From assembly GCA_002451015.1 (NCBI GenBank), contig DKBB01000259.1:378-28812 (forward strand): DNA of 28,435 nt. Reading direction: 5' to 3'. This DNA comes from Acidobacteria bacterium UBA6911. GTDB lineage: Bacteria > Acidobacteriota > UBA6911. Below, piece after piece: positions 1 to 7,307 of the stretch (position 1 is its first letter; each line of letters opens with the position of its first letter). The notes under the pieces are model-generated. The model saw only the letters and a list, made by a program, of their open reading frames with translations. It was not told where the DNA came from and ran no database searches. Made by a program: the position numbers and the translations under genes.

Positions 1-1651
1 CGGCATACTTTGCGGCATTGTCAACCAGGTTGAAGAGAATGCGTTCGACTGCCGAGAGGTCCGCCCGTACAGAAGAATCATTTGCTGTATCCGCCGTTTC
101 CTGAATTAATTGCATGCCGCTGCCGGCCGCGCGTTCTGCAAGCCTCGGGGCGATACGTTCTTTCAATTCATTTAGTTTCACTGATTCAATGCGCTCGGCG
201 CCGCCCCGGTTGTTCTCTAGTTGGGAATAGGCCAGCACGTTTTCGACCAGGTGTCCCAGGCGTTCGGATTCGCTGCGCAGGGTGCCCATATACTGTTTAC
301 GTTTGTCGTCGTCCGCTATCATGCCCTCATCGAGCATTTCGGTATACAACCGGAAGGTAGTCAACGGTGTGCGCAATTCGTGAGTTACGGCGGAGACGAA
401 GGCACCCCGTCGTTGATTTAGCTCCAGGGTTCGCCCTAGAACAATGCCTACTGCTACCGTTGCCAGCAGCACACCCAACCAGGCAATGCCGAGAGAAGTG
501 TGCAAAACAGACCATCCGTTCTCCGACTCCGACGGCAGCGGTCCCGGACTCAACAGGACGGGGATGGAAGCCAGCAACCGGGTTTGGCCCTCCTCCGGAG
601 GCCGTAGTTGCGGTACCAGATCCGCCCGGGGCAGAAGGTCTCCAATCAATTCCAGCAGCATCCGGCGGGTGCCCGGCCAATCCAGCCAGCAGCCCTGGAC
701 ATATTCTTCTCTGTCGATGAATACGCGCCGTACAAGAAAAAGATCTGCATCCAGCCAGATCGGGTGCATCAACTCCAGATTGGTATCCTGTTGAATGGAT
801 TTTTTCACCCATTCGGTTTGTGTTAAGGGCGCTGTTCCTCCCCTTTGGCTAGGTTGTGTGGTTTGGCTTGTCTCCGGTTCTTCCCGGGATTCTTCGTCGT
901 TTGGCATTTCCCGGTCGGATTCGACTTCCGCCACGGAAGATATTTTCTGCTGGGACTGCTGGGACAACAGGGCCCACCCTACATCATTCGAAGTAGTCAA
1001 TCTGTTACGGGAATTCAGTTCCTGAAGATTCAATTCCTGCTGGCCTTCTTCCCCTTTAAACCGCGACTGGAGAGTTAAAGCGGAACTCGATGCGGGAGGT
1101 ATCATTGAGGAATCCTGTTCCGATAACTCTCTGGCCGGAGGAGCCGTTGCTTTCTCCGACTTAGCCATCGTACGCTTGGCATCCTCCTCCATCGGTAACT
1201 GCCGCTTTTGCAGGGTCTGGATATCCTCCGTATATTGAATGGATTTGAGCAGTGCGCTTTTCGTTACTTTGCTGCGCAATTGGTCCAATTGTGCGTTTTG
1301 GATTTCCGCGCTTTCCGGCAGGACCAGACGGCCGTCCGGCTCGAACTGAAAATAGAGCCGTCTTTGCACCGGGGCTACCGCAGAAGCGGCATCCGGCACG
1401 GACGGCGGATTTTGAATCAGTGATGGATACGAATCGTAGGGGCGGGCGTTTTCGAGGCTTATAAAATTGCTTAATGTGGAATCCATGCGCCACAGGGCAA
1501 GGCGCACGTTCTCCTCAAAAGCCGCCTGCCGCAATGCCGCTTTGCCTTCAGCGTCGAGCTTGAGCACCAGTCGGCTGAGCCAGAACATGGCCGCCAGCAC
1601 AAGCATCAGGCTCAGGCCGAATGCTAGCCAGATGTGCCACCGCTGTTTGAT
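1..1651 (-). CDS. Sensor histidine kinase, C-terminal part beyond the window edge
   Basis: Membrane-bound sensor kinase that should phosphorylate the response regulator encoded just upstream. Reading the minus strand from 1651 gives a basic N-terminus and a hydrophobic segment (about residues 8-27). A large, probably extracytoplasmic region of about 350 residues follows, rich in Q, S and E. A second membrane segment near residue 380 (hydrophobic, ending AVGIVLG) leads straight into a HisKA domain. The phospho-acceptor is H424 in VTHELRTPLTTF. At the window edge the N-box of the ATPase domain begins (ERILFNLVDNAAKYA), so the G boxes are missing. The frame overlaps the end of the regulator gene. 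The start is uncertain: the first ATG (1606) would cut the first membrane helix in half. The GAGGAGG site at 1656-1662 sits before an in-frame ATC at 1651 that restores a normal K/R-rich N-terminus. No ATG, GTG or TTG lies between the upstream in-frame stop and 1606. Confidence 0.88.
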   Translation of the reverse strand, partial: MKQRWHIWLAFGLSLMLVLAAMFWLSRLVLKLDAEGKAALRQAAFEENVRLALWRMDSTLSNFISLENARPYDSYPSLIQNPPSVPDAASAVAPVQRRLYFQFEPDGRLVLPESAEIQNAQLDQLRSKVTKSALLKSIQYTEDIQTLQKRQLPMEEDAKRTMAKSEKATAPPARELSEQDSSMIPPASSSALTLQSRFKGEEGQQELNLQELNSRNRLTTSNDVGWALLSQQSQQKISSVAEVESDREMPNDEESREEPETSQTTQPSQRGGTAPLTQTEWVKKSIQQDTNLELMHPIWLDADLFLVRRVFIDREEYVQGCWLDWPGTRRMLLELIGDLLPRADLVPQLRPPEEGQTRLLASIPVLLSPGPLPSESENGWSVLHTSLGIAWLGVLLATVAVGIVLGRTLELNQRRGAFVSAVTHELRTPLTTFRLYTEMLDEGMIADDDKRKQYMGTLRSESERLGHLVENVLAYSQLENNRGGAERIESVKLNELKERIAPRLAERAAGSGMQLIQETADTANDSSVRADLSAVERILFNLVDNAAKYA

Positions 1652-2358
1652 ACAGCCTCCTCAGGGCCTGCAAATCGATAGCCCTTGCCTCGAATAGTCA
1701 GAATAATACGCGGATCTGCCGGATCGTCTCCCAGCTTTTCCCGCAAACGCGCAATATGCATGTCGATCGTACGGGTTTCCACAACGGAGCGGGGATTGAT
1801 GCGCCAGATGCGTTCGAGTATTTCATCGCGCGATACGGCCCGGTTCGGATTCACCGCCAGATAACGCAGCAGTTCCATTTCCCGTTCGGACAGCTCGCTT
1901 CTTCTGCCGTCGTCGAATCGCACCTCGCAGCGATCCATATCCAAAGTGCCGCCGAAAAATGGAATGCTGGACAGGTCTAAAGGCCGTTCCGGCGTCCGCC
2001 TCAAAACCGCCTGAACCCGGGCCAGCAGTTCCTTTACACTGAAGGGCTTGACCACATAGTCGTCGGCTCCCAGTTTCAATCCACGAACCCGGTCCGCTTC
2101 ATCGCCCCGCGCTGTCAGGATGATCACAGGCAGGGCGGGGCGACTTTTTCTCACCTCTTCCAGGATAGCCAGTCCGCCGATCCCGGGCAGCACCAGGTCC
2201 AGGAGTATCAGATCGCAAGGGGACTGCAACGCTTCCGTCATGCCCGTTTTGCCTTCTGCCGCCTCCCGGACCCTGAAACCGTCAAAGCTCAGCGCGTCGA
2301 CAATGCCTCGACGGATCGCTGCATCGTCTTCGATCACCAGGACCATTCGCTTGCCCAT
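1624..2358 (-). CDS. OmpR/PhoB-family response regulator
   Basis: Cytoplasmic two-component regulator of 244 residues, the normal length for the family. The receiver domain (about 5-120) has the acidic pocket E10-D11-D12, phospho-acceptor D54 in LILLDLVLPG, T82 in ILTAR and K104 in VVKPFS. The C-terminal winged helix (about 140-235) has the typical ending DPRIILTIRGKGYRF. I chose the ATG at 2358 because AGGAAGGAAATA precedes it and MGKRMVLVIEDD is the canonical N-terminus. An upstream ATG at 2409 would add 17 atypical residues. The 3' end overlaps the histidine kinase, so the two form a cognate pair. It lies 63 bases after the vWA gene and is probably co-transcribed with both secreted vWA genes. 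The direct repeat at 5901-5917 may be its binding site. Confidence 0.95.
   Translation of the reverse strand: MGKRMVLVIEDDAAIRRGIVDALSFDGFRVREAAEGKTGMTEALQSPCDLILLDLVLPGIGGLAILEEVRKSRPALPVIILTARGDEADRVRGLKLGADDYVVKPFSVKELLARVQAVLRRTPERPLDLSSIPFFGGTLDMDRCEVRFDDGRRSELSEREMELLRYLAVNPNRAVSRDEILERIWRINPRSVVETRTIDMHIARLREKLGDDPADPRIILTIRGKGYRFAGPEEAVSNSGGTSG
1656..1662 (-). promoter_or_regulatory. Ribosome binding site of the histidine kinase gene
   Basis: GAGGAGG on the minus strand lies inside the last codons of the response regulator gene. It sits 4 bases before an in-frame ATC (1651) and about 49 bases before the first in-frame ATG (1606). The spacing supports initiation at the unusual ATC. 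It could instead be a chance purine run inside the GPEEAV codons of the regulator. Confidence 0.4.
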
Positions 2359-2421
2359 TATTTCCTTCCTGTCGATAGGTTCGTTTTCGATGCGCTTATT
2401 GTAGCGCATTTTCCGGATGTA

Positions 2422-3552
2422 CTATTTACCGGATTTAAAGTTTTTATCCTTCATCATCGTTTGGATCGATTGTGTCATGGCAGAATCCAGGGTATCGGAG
2501 TCATTTTCAACCGATTCTTTCATCCTGTCGGCCAGGAATTTCTTCCGTTCACTATTCAGTTGCTGTATTTCCGCCTGAATCCGCTTCCGTTCCTCCCTTT
2601 TGCCGTCAATATAGGTTTTTTGCTCTTCCGGAGTCATCTTCTGCATATTATCCGGAAGATCTTTCTCGTCGATTTCGGACAATTTTTTTGTGCCATGATC
2701 CAGGGCATCGACGATGTCCCATACATCATTCCTGTATTGTGGGGCGGATTTGAAAACAGCCCGATTTACCGAGCTCTGCACCGATGACGTCCGTGCATTC
2801 TTGTCCTGTGCAACCTGGTTGGAGGTGTAGATCTGCCTTTCCGCTCCGTATCCGATGTAGGTTTCGTTGAGTTTATTCCCCAATTCGGCCAGCTTTTTGT
2901 CCTGGGGGGCCTCCACATAAACCAGTGCTTTGTTCTGGTCGATGGACATATAACTGCCGTCGGCCAGCAGTGCTCCGTCCTTCCATTCGCCGCGGATGCC
3001 TTCCTGTTCGGTTCCGCAGTGGATCGTATTGACCGTGATGCCTTCGGCTATGGCCTCTTTTACAGAGTCCCGATAATCCACCGGGCCCTGAGTGAACGGT
3101 TCGTTTCCTGCGATAAAAATCGTTTTCAGGTCCTCATTCGAAGCGCTCCATGCGAGATCCTGTGTGGCTTTTTCTATAACCTGTCCGCAAAATTCGTTGC
3201 CGCCACTGGTCGTCAGGGCGAACAGTTCCTGGCTGACCCTGTCCAGATCGGTTGTCAGGGGAAGTACTTGCCGTATATACCCGCTTTCGCCCGTCAAACG
3301 ATTGTTTCCGTATTCGTACAGCGCCACTTCGAGATCGGGACGCCGGCCGTTCTTTTCAGCCGTTATAAATTCATTGACGATTTTCCATAGCTGGGTTCTG
3401 GCCTGGTCTATCAGTCCATCCATACTGTTGCTGGTATCGAGCAGAATCGCCATTTGAATAACAGGCTCTTCTGCCTGTGGCGTCGCCGCAACACTGCCGG
3501 GGATCAATGTAATAAAGAGAACTGCTATTGAAATAAGTAGATGTCGTATCAT
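2422..3552 (-). CDS. Secreted vWA-domain protein with coiled-coil tail
   Basis: Exported 376-residue protein of unknown exact role. A signal peptide (about residues 1-23, ending SVAA) is followed by a vWA domain (about 32-220). Its metal site begins DTSNS (D39, S41, S43), with a threonine in ALTTSGGNEF. The usual third MIDAS aspartate position reads IFIAGNEPF, with N instead of D; from memory, this GNEPF variant recurs in this subfamily. The C-terminal 100 residues are highly charged (KREERKRIQAEIQQLNSERK) and predicted coiled coil. AGGAGG stands 8 bases before the ATG at 3552. The gene follows the VIT-vWA gene by 26 bases and precedes the two-component genes, which suggests one transcript. 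Binding of protein or metal at the envelope is inferred from the fold only. Confidence 0.85.
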   Translation of the reverse strand: MIRHLLISIAVLFITLIPGSVAATPQAEEPVIQMAILLDTSNSMDGLIDQARTQLWKIVNEFITAEKNGRRPDLEVALYEYGNNRLTGESGYIRQVLPLTTDLDRVSQELFALTTSGGNEFCGQVIEKATQDLAWSASNEDLKTIFIAGNEPFTQGPVDYRDSVKEAIAEGITVNTIHCGTEQEGIRGEWKDGALLADGSYMSIDQNKALVYVEAPQDKKLAELGNKLNETYIGYGAERQIYTSNQVAQDKNARTSSVQSSVNRAVFKSAPQYRNDVWDIVDALDHGTKKLSEIDEKDLPDNMQKMTPEEQKTYIDGKREERKRIQAEIQQLNSERKKFLADRMKESVENDSDTLDSAMTQSIQTMMKDKNFKSGK

Positions 3553-3578
3553 AGTTCTGCCTCCTGTTGGAAAAGTGT

Positions 3579-5831
3579 TTAGTTAGCAGCCGGTCCGGTT
3601 ATCAGGATCAGGCGACCGTCGACGATAATGAGAATATCGCCTCCGAGCGCCAACACTCCCTGACGCCCATCCGATGCCAGCCGTTCCGCAAGTCCGAAGT
3701 ATTCTTTCGTGCCAAAATGGATTTCCCGGTCCGGTTTGGTGTTCATGGACTGCGACACCAGGTCACTATCCACCCACTGGCTGTTTTTACGGTAAAAAGT
3801 CCGGTCGGCAACCTGGCGCACGGACACGGTCGATACTTCTTCGAGGTCCTGGTCTGTTAAACGATTTGTATGGTTCAGTGTGAGTTGACCTTTCATCAGT
3901 CCGTTATTAAGCTCCTGGTTGACGGAAGCTTTACCGCTGCGCACTTTGAGAGCGCGGTTGACGAAGTTGGAGGTTGCTTCCTGCAAAACAGCATTTCTGC
4001 GGCTCAGGTCGGTTCCTTCCAAAGCCAGAAAAGACGTGTATTCTGTCATGACGCCGAATTCGGTCGACAATCGGACAACTTCATCCACAAGTTCCTTGAC
4101 ACGCGGATCCGTAACCGGAAGTTGTGTCTGGCGTATGGCGTCTGAGAGAAAACCTATTTTCCGGCTGGCCCATAGCCGAGGCACGTAGCTGTTGCGTACG
4201 CTGGCATAGCCCGGATTAAAAGGAAATCGAAAGGCGCGTTTGTGTCCGTAAAGATTGCCTGTCAACTCGAAGACCACAGGACGGTTCTCCTGATAGACAC
4301 CGAGAACTACGATTTGGTCTCCCTGGAACAGATCATGCAGTTGCGGCAACATGTCATGGATGGCCCCGTACGCTTCCCTTCCGTTCTTATCAAGCACTTT
4401 CAATTGAGGTTCGGTCATAACCGGGCCCGCCAGCCGCCTGGCCGTCCGTGAGATTTTGGCTTCCAGATCCGTATTGTCGAGGACAAAGGTTGCCGCTCCG
4501 CCCGTGTGTTCGGCAATCCAGGAGAGAAGCGGGGTATTGACGTCCGATCCCACCCCGAAAGTGAATATTCTGCGGCAGATGTTTCCTGAGGAATCCACCA
4601 TGTTTCGGATGGTACTTTCGGATGTACGCCCGACCGTGGGTAATCCGTCGGTCAGGAAAAGTACCTGTGACAGCAGGCCTTCCAAGGGTGCCGGGCGCAA
4701 TGCTTCAACCAGTGCATCGTATATATTCGTGCCTCCATTTGGATGGAGGTGATCGATCCAGTATCGCGCCCTTGCACGGGTATCCTGGGTAAGGATGGTA
4801 GGGTGTGGTGCGAAAGATTCGACCGATTCATTGTAAGAGATCAGATTAAAGGCTTCTCCCGGTTCCAGCCCGTCCAGGATATCGCGGGCTGCTTTTTTTA
4901 CATGATCCATCTTCGTTGCACGCATGCTTCCGGAACGGTCGATGACAAGCGTCACTTCCCGTTTCACGGCCGTCTTTTTTCCATGACCGGCTTCGTCGGG
5001 CAATCCGGCAAGCAACAGGAAATACCCTCCACCGATTCCGGGATCGGGATATGCAAGGAATGATGCGGTAACTTCATCCTGCCGCAACAGATAGGAGATA
5101 CGAAACGGTCCGGGTTCCAATCCGTACTCCCGTGAAACACTAGCAGATATGGTATTTTCGGAACGCTTCACGGTCCGGATCCGATGGGTAGGGGAGTAGA
5201 CCGTATGAATAGGCGTTTTGGATTCAATGCGTACGGATATTTCCCACGGCACGGCACAGGAAACGGATTCACTGCGCGGCAGTATATAGTCGATTCGGTT
5301 TCCGTCGGCGGAAAGCAGGTTCTCATATGTCAAACGAACTTTCTGGGTGCCTCCGGCTTCAATCGGGAATACGCTCGAGCGCAGCAGGCTGTATCCGGCA
5401 AATTCAAGCAGGGCAGGATCGCGAATTTTGGCGACAAGGTTGTTATATGTTGCAGCCGCAGCTTCTTTGGGAAGAAGTTCAACCGCAGGTTCGGAACTGT
5501 TTCCCTCAAAAGCAAAACTGCTTACAACGGCTCCGTCGGGAACGGGAACGAGAAGTTCCGATTCCTGGCGGATATGGGAAGGATTTCGCAACGAGATTTC
5601 CAGAGTCGTGACAGCTACCTGTTCGAGGATTACCGCGCCTGCTCGAATCCCGGTTATATTAACGGGGTTTCTTGCCTCCATGGAGTATGCACGTACCTGG
5701 GGTACGATTACATTGGTTGCCCAGGATCGGTACGGGCGCCGCCGGTGTTGAGCGCTATACGCCGATACGCATGTTACGGAAAGAAGAGTAAGTACCAGTA
5801 TCCAATTGCACCTGAAGTATTGATTTTTCAT
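3579..5831 (-). CDS. Secreted VIT and vWA domain protein
   Basis: 750-residue exported protein of the inter-alpha-trypsin-inhibitor heavy-chain-like architecture. A signal peptide (residues 1-27) is followed by a VIT domain (about 45-175, with the typical ATYNNLVAK and QKVRLTYE stretches) and a linker. The vWA domain (about 290-460) has an intact MIDAS: D298, S300, S302 in DRSGS, T368 in GGTN and D395 in FLTDG. A C-terminal region of about 250 residues follows. The family is widespread in bacteria and its function is poorly known; an envelope or adhesion role is inference. AAGGAGG lies 7 bases before the ATG. It is the first gene of the probable operon with the second vWA protein and the two-component pair. 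A GATAAT-like -10 element and the regulator-type direct repeat lie in the upstream spacer. Confidence 0.9.
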   Translation of the reverse strand: MKNQYFRCNWILVLTLLSVTCVSAYSAQHRRRPYRSWATNVIVPQVRAYSMEARNPVNITGIRAGAVILEQVAVTTLEISLRNPSHIRQESELLVPVPDGAVVSSFAFEGNSSEPAVELLPKEAAAATYNNLVAKIRDPALLEFAGYSLLRSSVFPIEAGGTQKVRLTYENLLSADGNRIDYILPRSESVSCAVPWEISVRIESKTPIHTVYSPTHRIRTVKRSENTISASVSREYGLEPGPFRISYLLRQDEVTASFLAYPDPGIGGGYFLLLAGLPDEAGHGKKTAVKREVTLVIDRSGSMRATKMDHVKKAARDILDGLEPGEAFNLISYNESVESFAPHPTILTQDTRARARYWIDHLHPNGGTNIYDALVEALRPAPLEGLLSQVLFLTDGLPTVGRTSESTIRNMVDSSGNICRRIFTFGVGSDVNTPLLSWIAEHTGGAATFVLDNTDLEAKISRTARRLAGPVMTEPQLKVLDKNGREAYGAIHDMLPQLHDLFQGDQIVVLGVYQENRPVVFELTGNLYGHKRAFRFPFNPGYASVRNSYVPRLWASRKIGFLSDAIRQTQLPVTDPRVKELVDEVVRLSTEFGVMTEYTSFLALEGTDLSRRNAVLQEATSNFVNRALKVRSGKASVNQELNNGLMKGQLTLNHTNRLTDQDLEEVSTVSVRQVADRTFYRKNSQWVDSDLVSQSMNTKPDREIHFGTKEYFGLAERLASDGRQGVLALGGDILIIVDGRLILITGPAAN

Positions 5832-6094
5832 TGTCCGGCCTCCTTCCTTTGAACATCACATCCTTCTGTGTCCATTATCCCTGCGTGCAGCGAGAAATTT
5901 TGTAACCGGTCTGTAACAACAATTGGCAGGGGATCCGAACGCCGGAGCTTCTGAAATCAAGCGTGAAGGCTCAACGTTTCAAATAAAGTCGCAGGTTGAA
6001 GGTCGGTCGAAGGTCTTAATAGCTACTGCGTTTGTCCGTACTTTTAAAGGGATGGAGATTAATGATGCCGGATATAAACGATCCTGGCCCAGGA
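5832..6094. other. Intergenic spacer between the vWA operon and the acyl-CoA dehydrogenase gene
   Basis: Besides the promoter region described separately, it holds an 11-base tandem duplication (GGTTGAAGGTC then GGTCGAAGGTC, 5994-6015). A near-perfect palindrome ATCCTGG-C-CCAGGAT at 6081-6095 sits directly after the dehydrogenase stop. That palindrome lacks a T-run and is only a weak terminator candidate. A 62-codon open frame on the plus strand has no family resemblance and I do not call it. Confidence 0.6.
5838..5917 (-). promoter_or_regulatory. Upstream region of the vWA/two-component operon with an OmpR-type direct repeat
   Basis: On the minus strand GTTACA is repeated exactly with a 5-base gap (plus-strand TGTAAC at 5901-5906 and 5912-5917). 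The 11-base period equals one helical turn, as in PhoB/OmpR-family boxes. About 22 bases downstream is GATAAT (plus ATTATC, 5874-5879), a plausible -10 element. There is no good -35 hexamer at normal spacing, which would fit activator-dependent transcription. AAGGAGG (5839-5845) is the ribosome binding site. Promoter assignment is inference. Confidence 0.5.
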
Positions 6095-7246
6095 TTAAAT
6101 CATGGCGTTAATTTCAAGAAGTTCCCGGCCGATGGTCAATTTGTGCATTTCCGTGGTTCCGCCGAGGATGGTGGTTAGAACGGCATCCCTATAATGATGT
6201 GCCACGGGATATTCATCCGTGCAGCCATAGGCACCGTGAATTCTTATGGCTTCGGTGGAGGCGCGCAAAGCCAGTTCACTGGCAAGCCATTTGGCCGAGG
6301 AAAGCTCCTTCCCGTGCGGTTGTCCCCGGCTCATAAGATCCGCTGCGTAAAAGACCAGGCAGCGGACCGACAGGATTTCCGCCTGTATCCTTGCGATGGC
6401 TTCCTGCATCAGCTGGAAACCGGCAATCGGCTTGCCGAATTGACGGCGCTCTTTCGTGTATTTAATACTGGCATCCATACAGCTTTGCGCCATGCCGACC
6501 GCTCCGGCTGAAATAAAAAGGCGCGCTGTATTGACGCCGGTAAGGATGCTTCTCAGGCCTTTGCCGACATTGCCGATCAGGTTTTCTTTGGGCACGCGGC
6601 AATCCTCAAACGTAAGGTTCGAGGCATTGCATGCCAGCCCACCGACGAATGCAACATCGGCACTGGAAAATCCCGGAGTTTTCCTATCCACAGCAATCAA
6701 ACTTATTCCCTTTGGGCCTAGGCTTTTATCCGTTTGAACCAAAACAATGACCGTATCTGCGATACCACCGCCCGTTATGAAATTTTTGGATCCATTTATG
6801 ATCCACTCCTCCCCATCCAAAACCGCCGTGGTCTCGATGGCGGAAGCGTCGCTGCCCGCATTCGGCTCCACTGCGCCGACGGCAACGAAGGTTTCGGCCC
6901 TGCACATGGGTGGCAGATAACGCTGTTTCTGTTCTTCATTGGCCGCATTCAAAAGAAGGGTGCCGGCAAGCACACTGTCCCCCAGGGATATAAGCGTCTG
7001 GGTCCAGCTGGCCCAGCTTAACTGCTCCCAGATAAGGACCGCGTCCGAATAGCTGAGCCCGGCCCCTCCATATTCCTTCGGGATGTGAATCCCGCGCAAA
7101 CCCAGATGAGCCATTTTTTTCAAAAGACCGTGATTCACTTCTCTTCTGGATTCATATTCCCTAAGGCTGGGCAGCATCTCCTGTTCCGCGAATTTGCGCG
7201 CCATATTTCTGAGTAACTTCTGCTCCTCACTTAGTTCAAAATTCAT
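6095..7246 (-). CDS. Acyl-CoA dehydrogenase lacking both canonical catalytic glutamates
   Basis: FAD-dependent dehydrogenase of acyl-CoA thioesters, 383 residues, full length for the family. The helical N-domain is at about 1-115, the beta middle domain (AVEPNAGSDASAIETTA, then GSKNFITGG) at about 116-225, and the helical C-domain (KERRQFGKPIAGFQLMQE, RIHGAYG, YRDA) at 230-383. In short/medium-chain enzymes the base is E in YEGT; here the site reads LGGT (G362). In isovaleryl- and long-chain enzymes it is E in the ER of the first C-domain helix; here it is A241 in TARL. The enzyme may use another base, for example D90, or a non-standard substrate such as a cyclic acyl-CoA; this is inference. 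The ATG at 7246 has only a weak ribosome site. It follows the carboxyltransferase gene by 61 bases and is probably co-transcribed with it. Confidence 0.93.
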   Translation of the reverse strand: MNFELSEEQKLLRNMARKFAEQEMLPSLREYESRREVNHGLLKKMAHLGLRGIHIPKEYGGAGLSYSDAVLIWEQLSWASWTQTLISLGDSVLAGTLLLNAANEEQKQRYLPPMCRAETFVAVGAVEPNAGSDASAIETTAVLDGEEWIINGSKNFITGGGIADTVIVLVQTDKSLGPKGISLIAVDRKTPGFSSADVAFVGGLACNASNLTFEDCRVPKENLIGNVGKGLRSILTGVNTARLFISAGAVGMAQSCMDASIKYTKERRQFGKPIAGFQLMQEAIARIQAEILSVRCLVFYAADLMSRGQPHGKELSSAKWLASELALRASTEAIRIHGAYGCTDEYPVAHHYRDAVLTTILGGTTEMHKLTIGRELLEINAMI

Positions 7247-7307
7247 GTTTTATATCTCAGGTTTTTTATTATCTATAGTCCTATATCCATCAAGCACGTT
7301 CCTTGCC

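Noticed and set aside
327..812. 161-codon open frame on the minus strand
   Set aside because: It is a shifted frame of the histidine kinase. The kinase frame alone gives HisKA and N-box motifs.
6081..6095. Palindrome after the acyl-CoA dehydrogenase stop as a terminator
   Set aside because: Seven-base arms with one central base and no T-run; too weak to call.
5923..6111. 62-codon frame on the plus strand in the vWA/dehydrogenase spacer
   Set aside because: No ribosome site, no recognisable family, and it runs into the antisense of the dehydrogenase.
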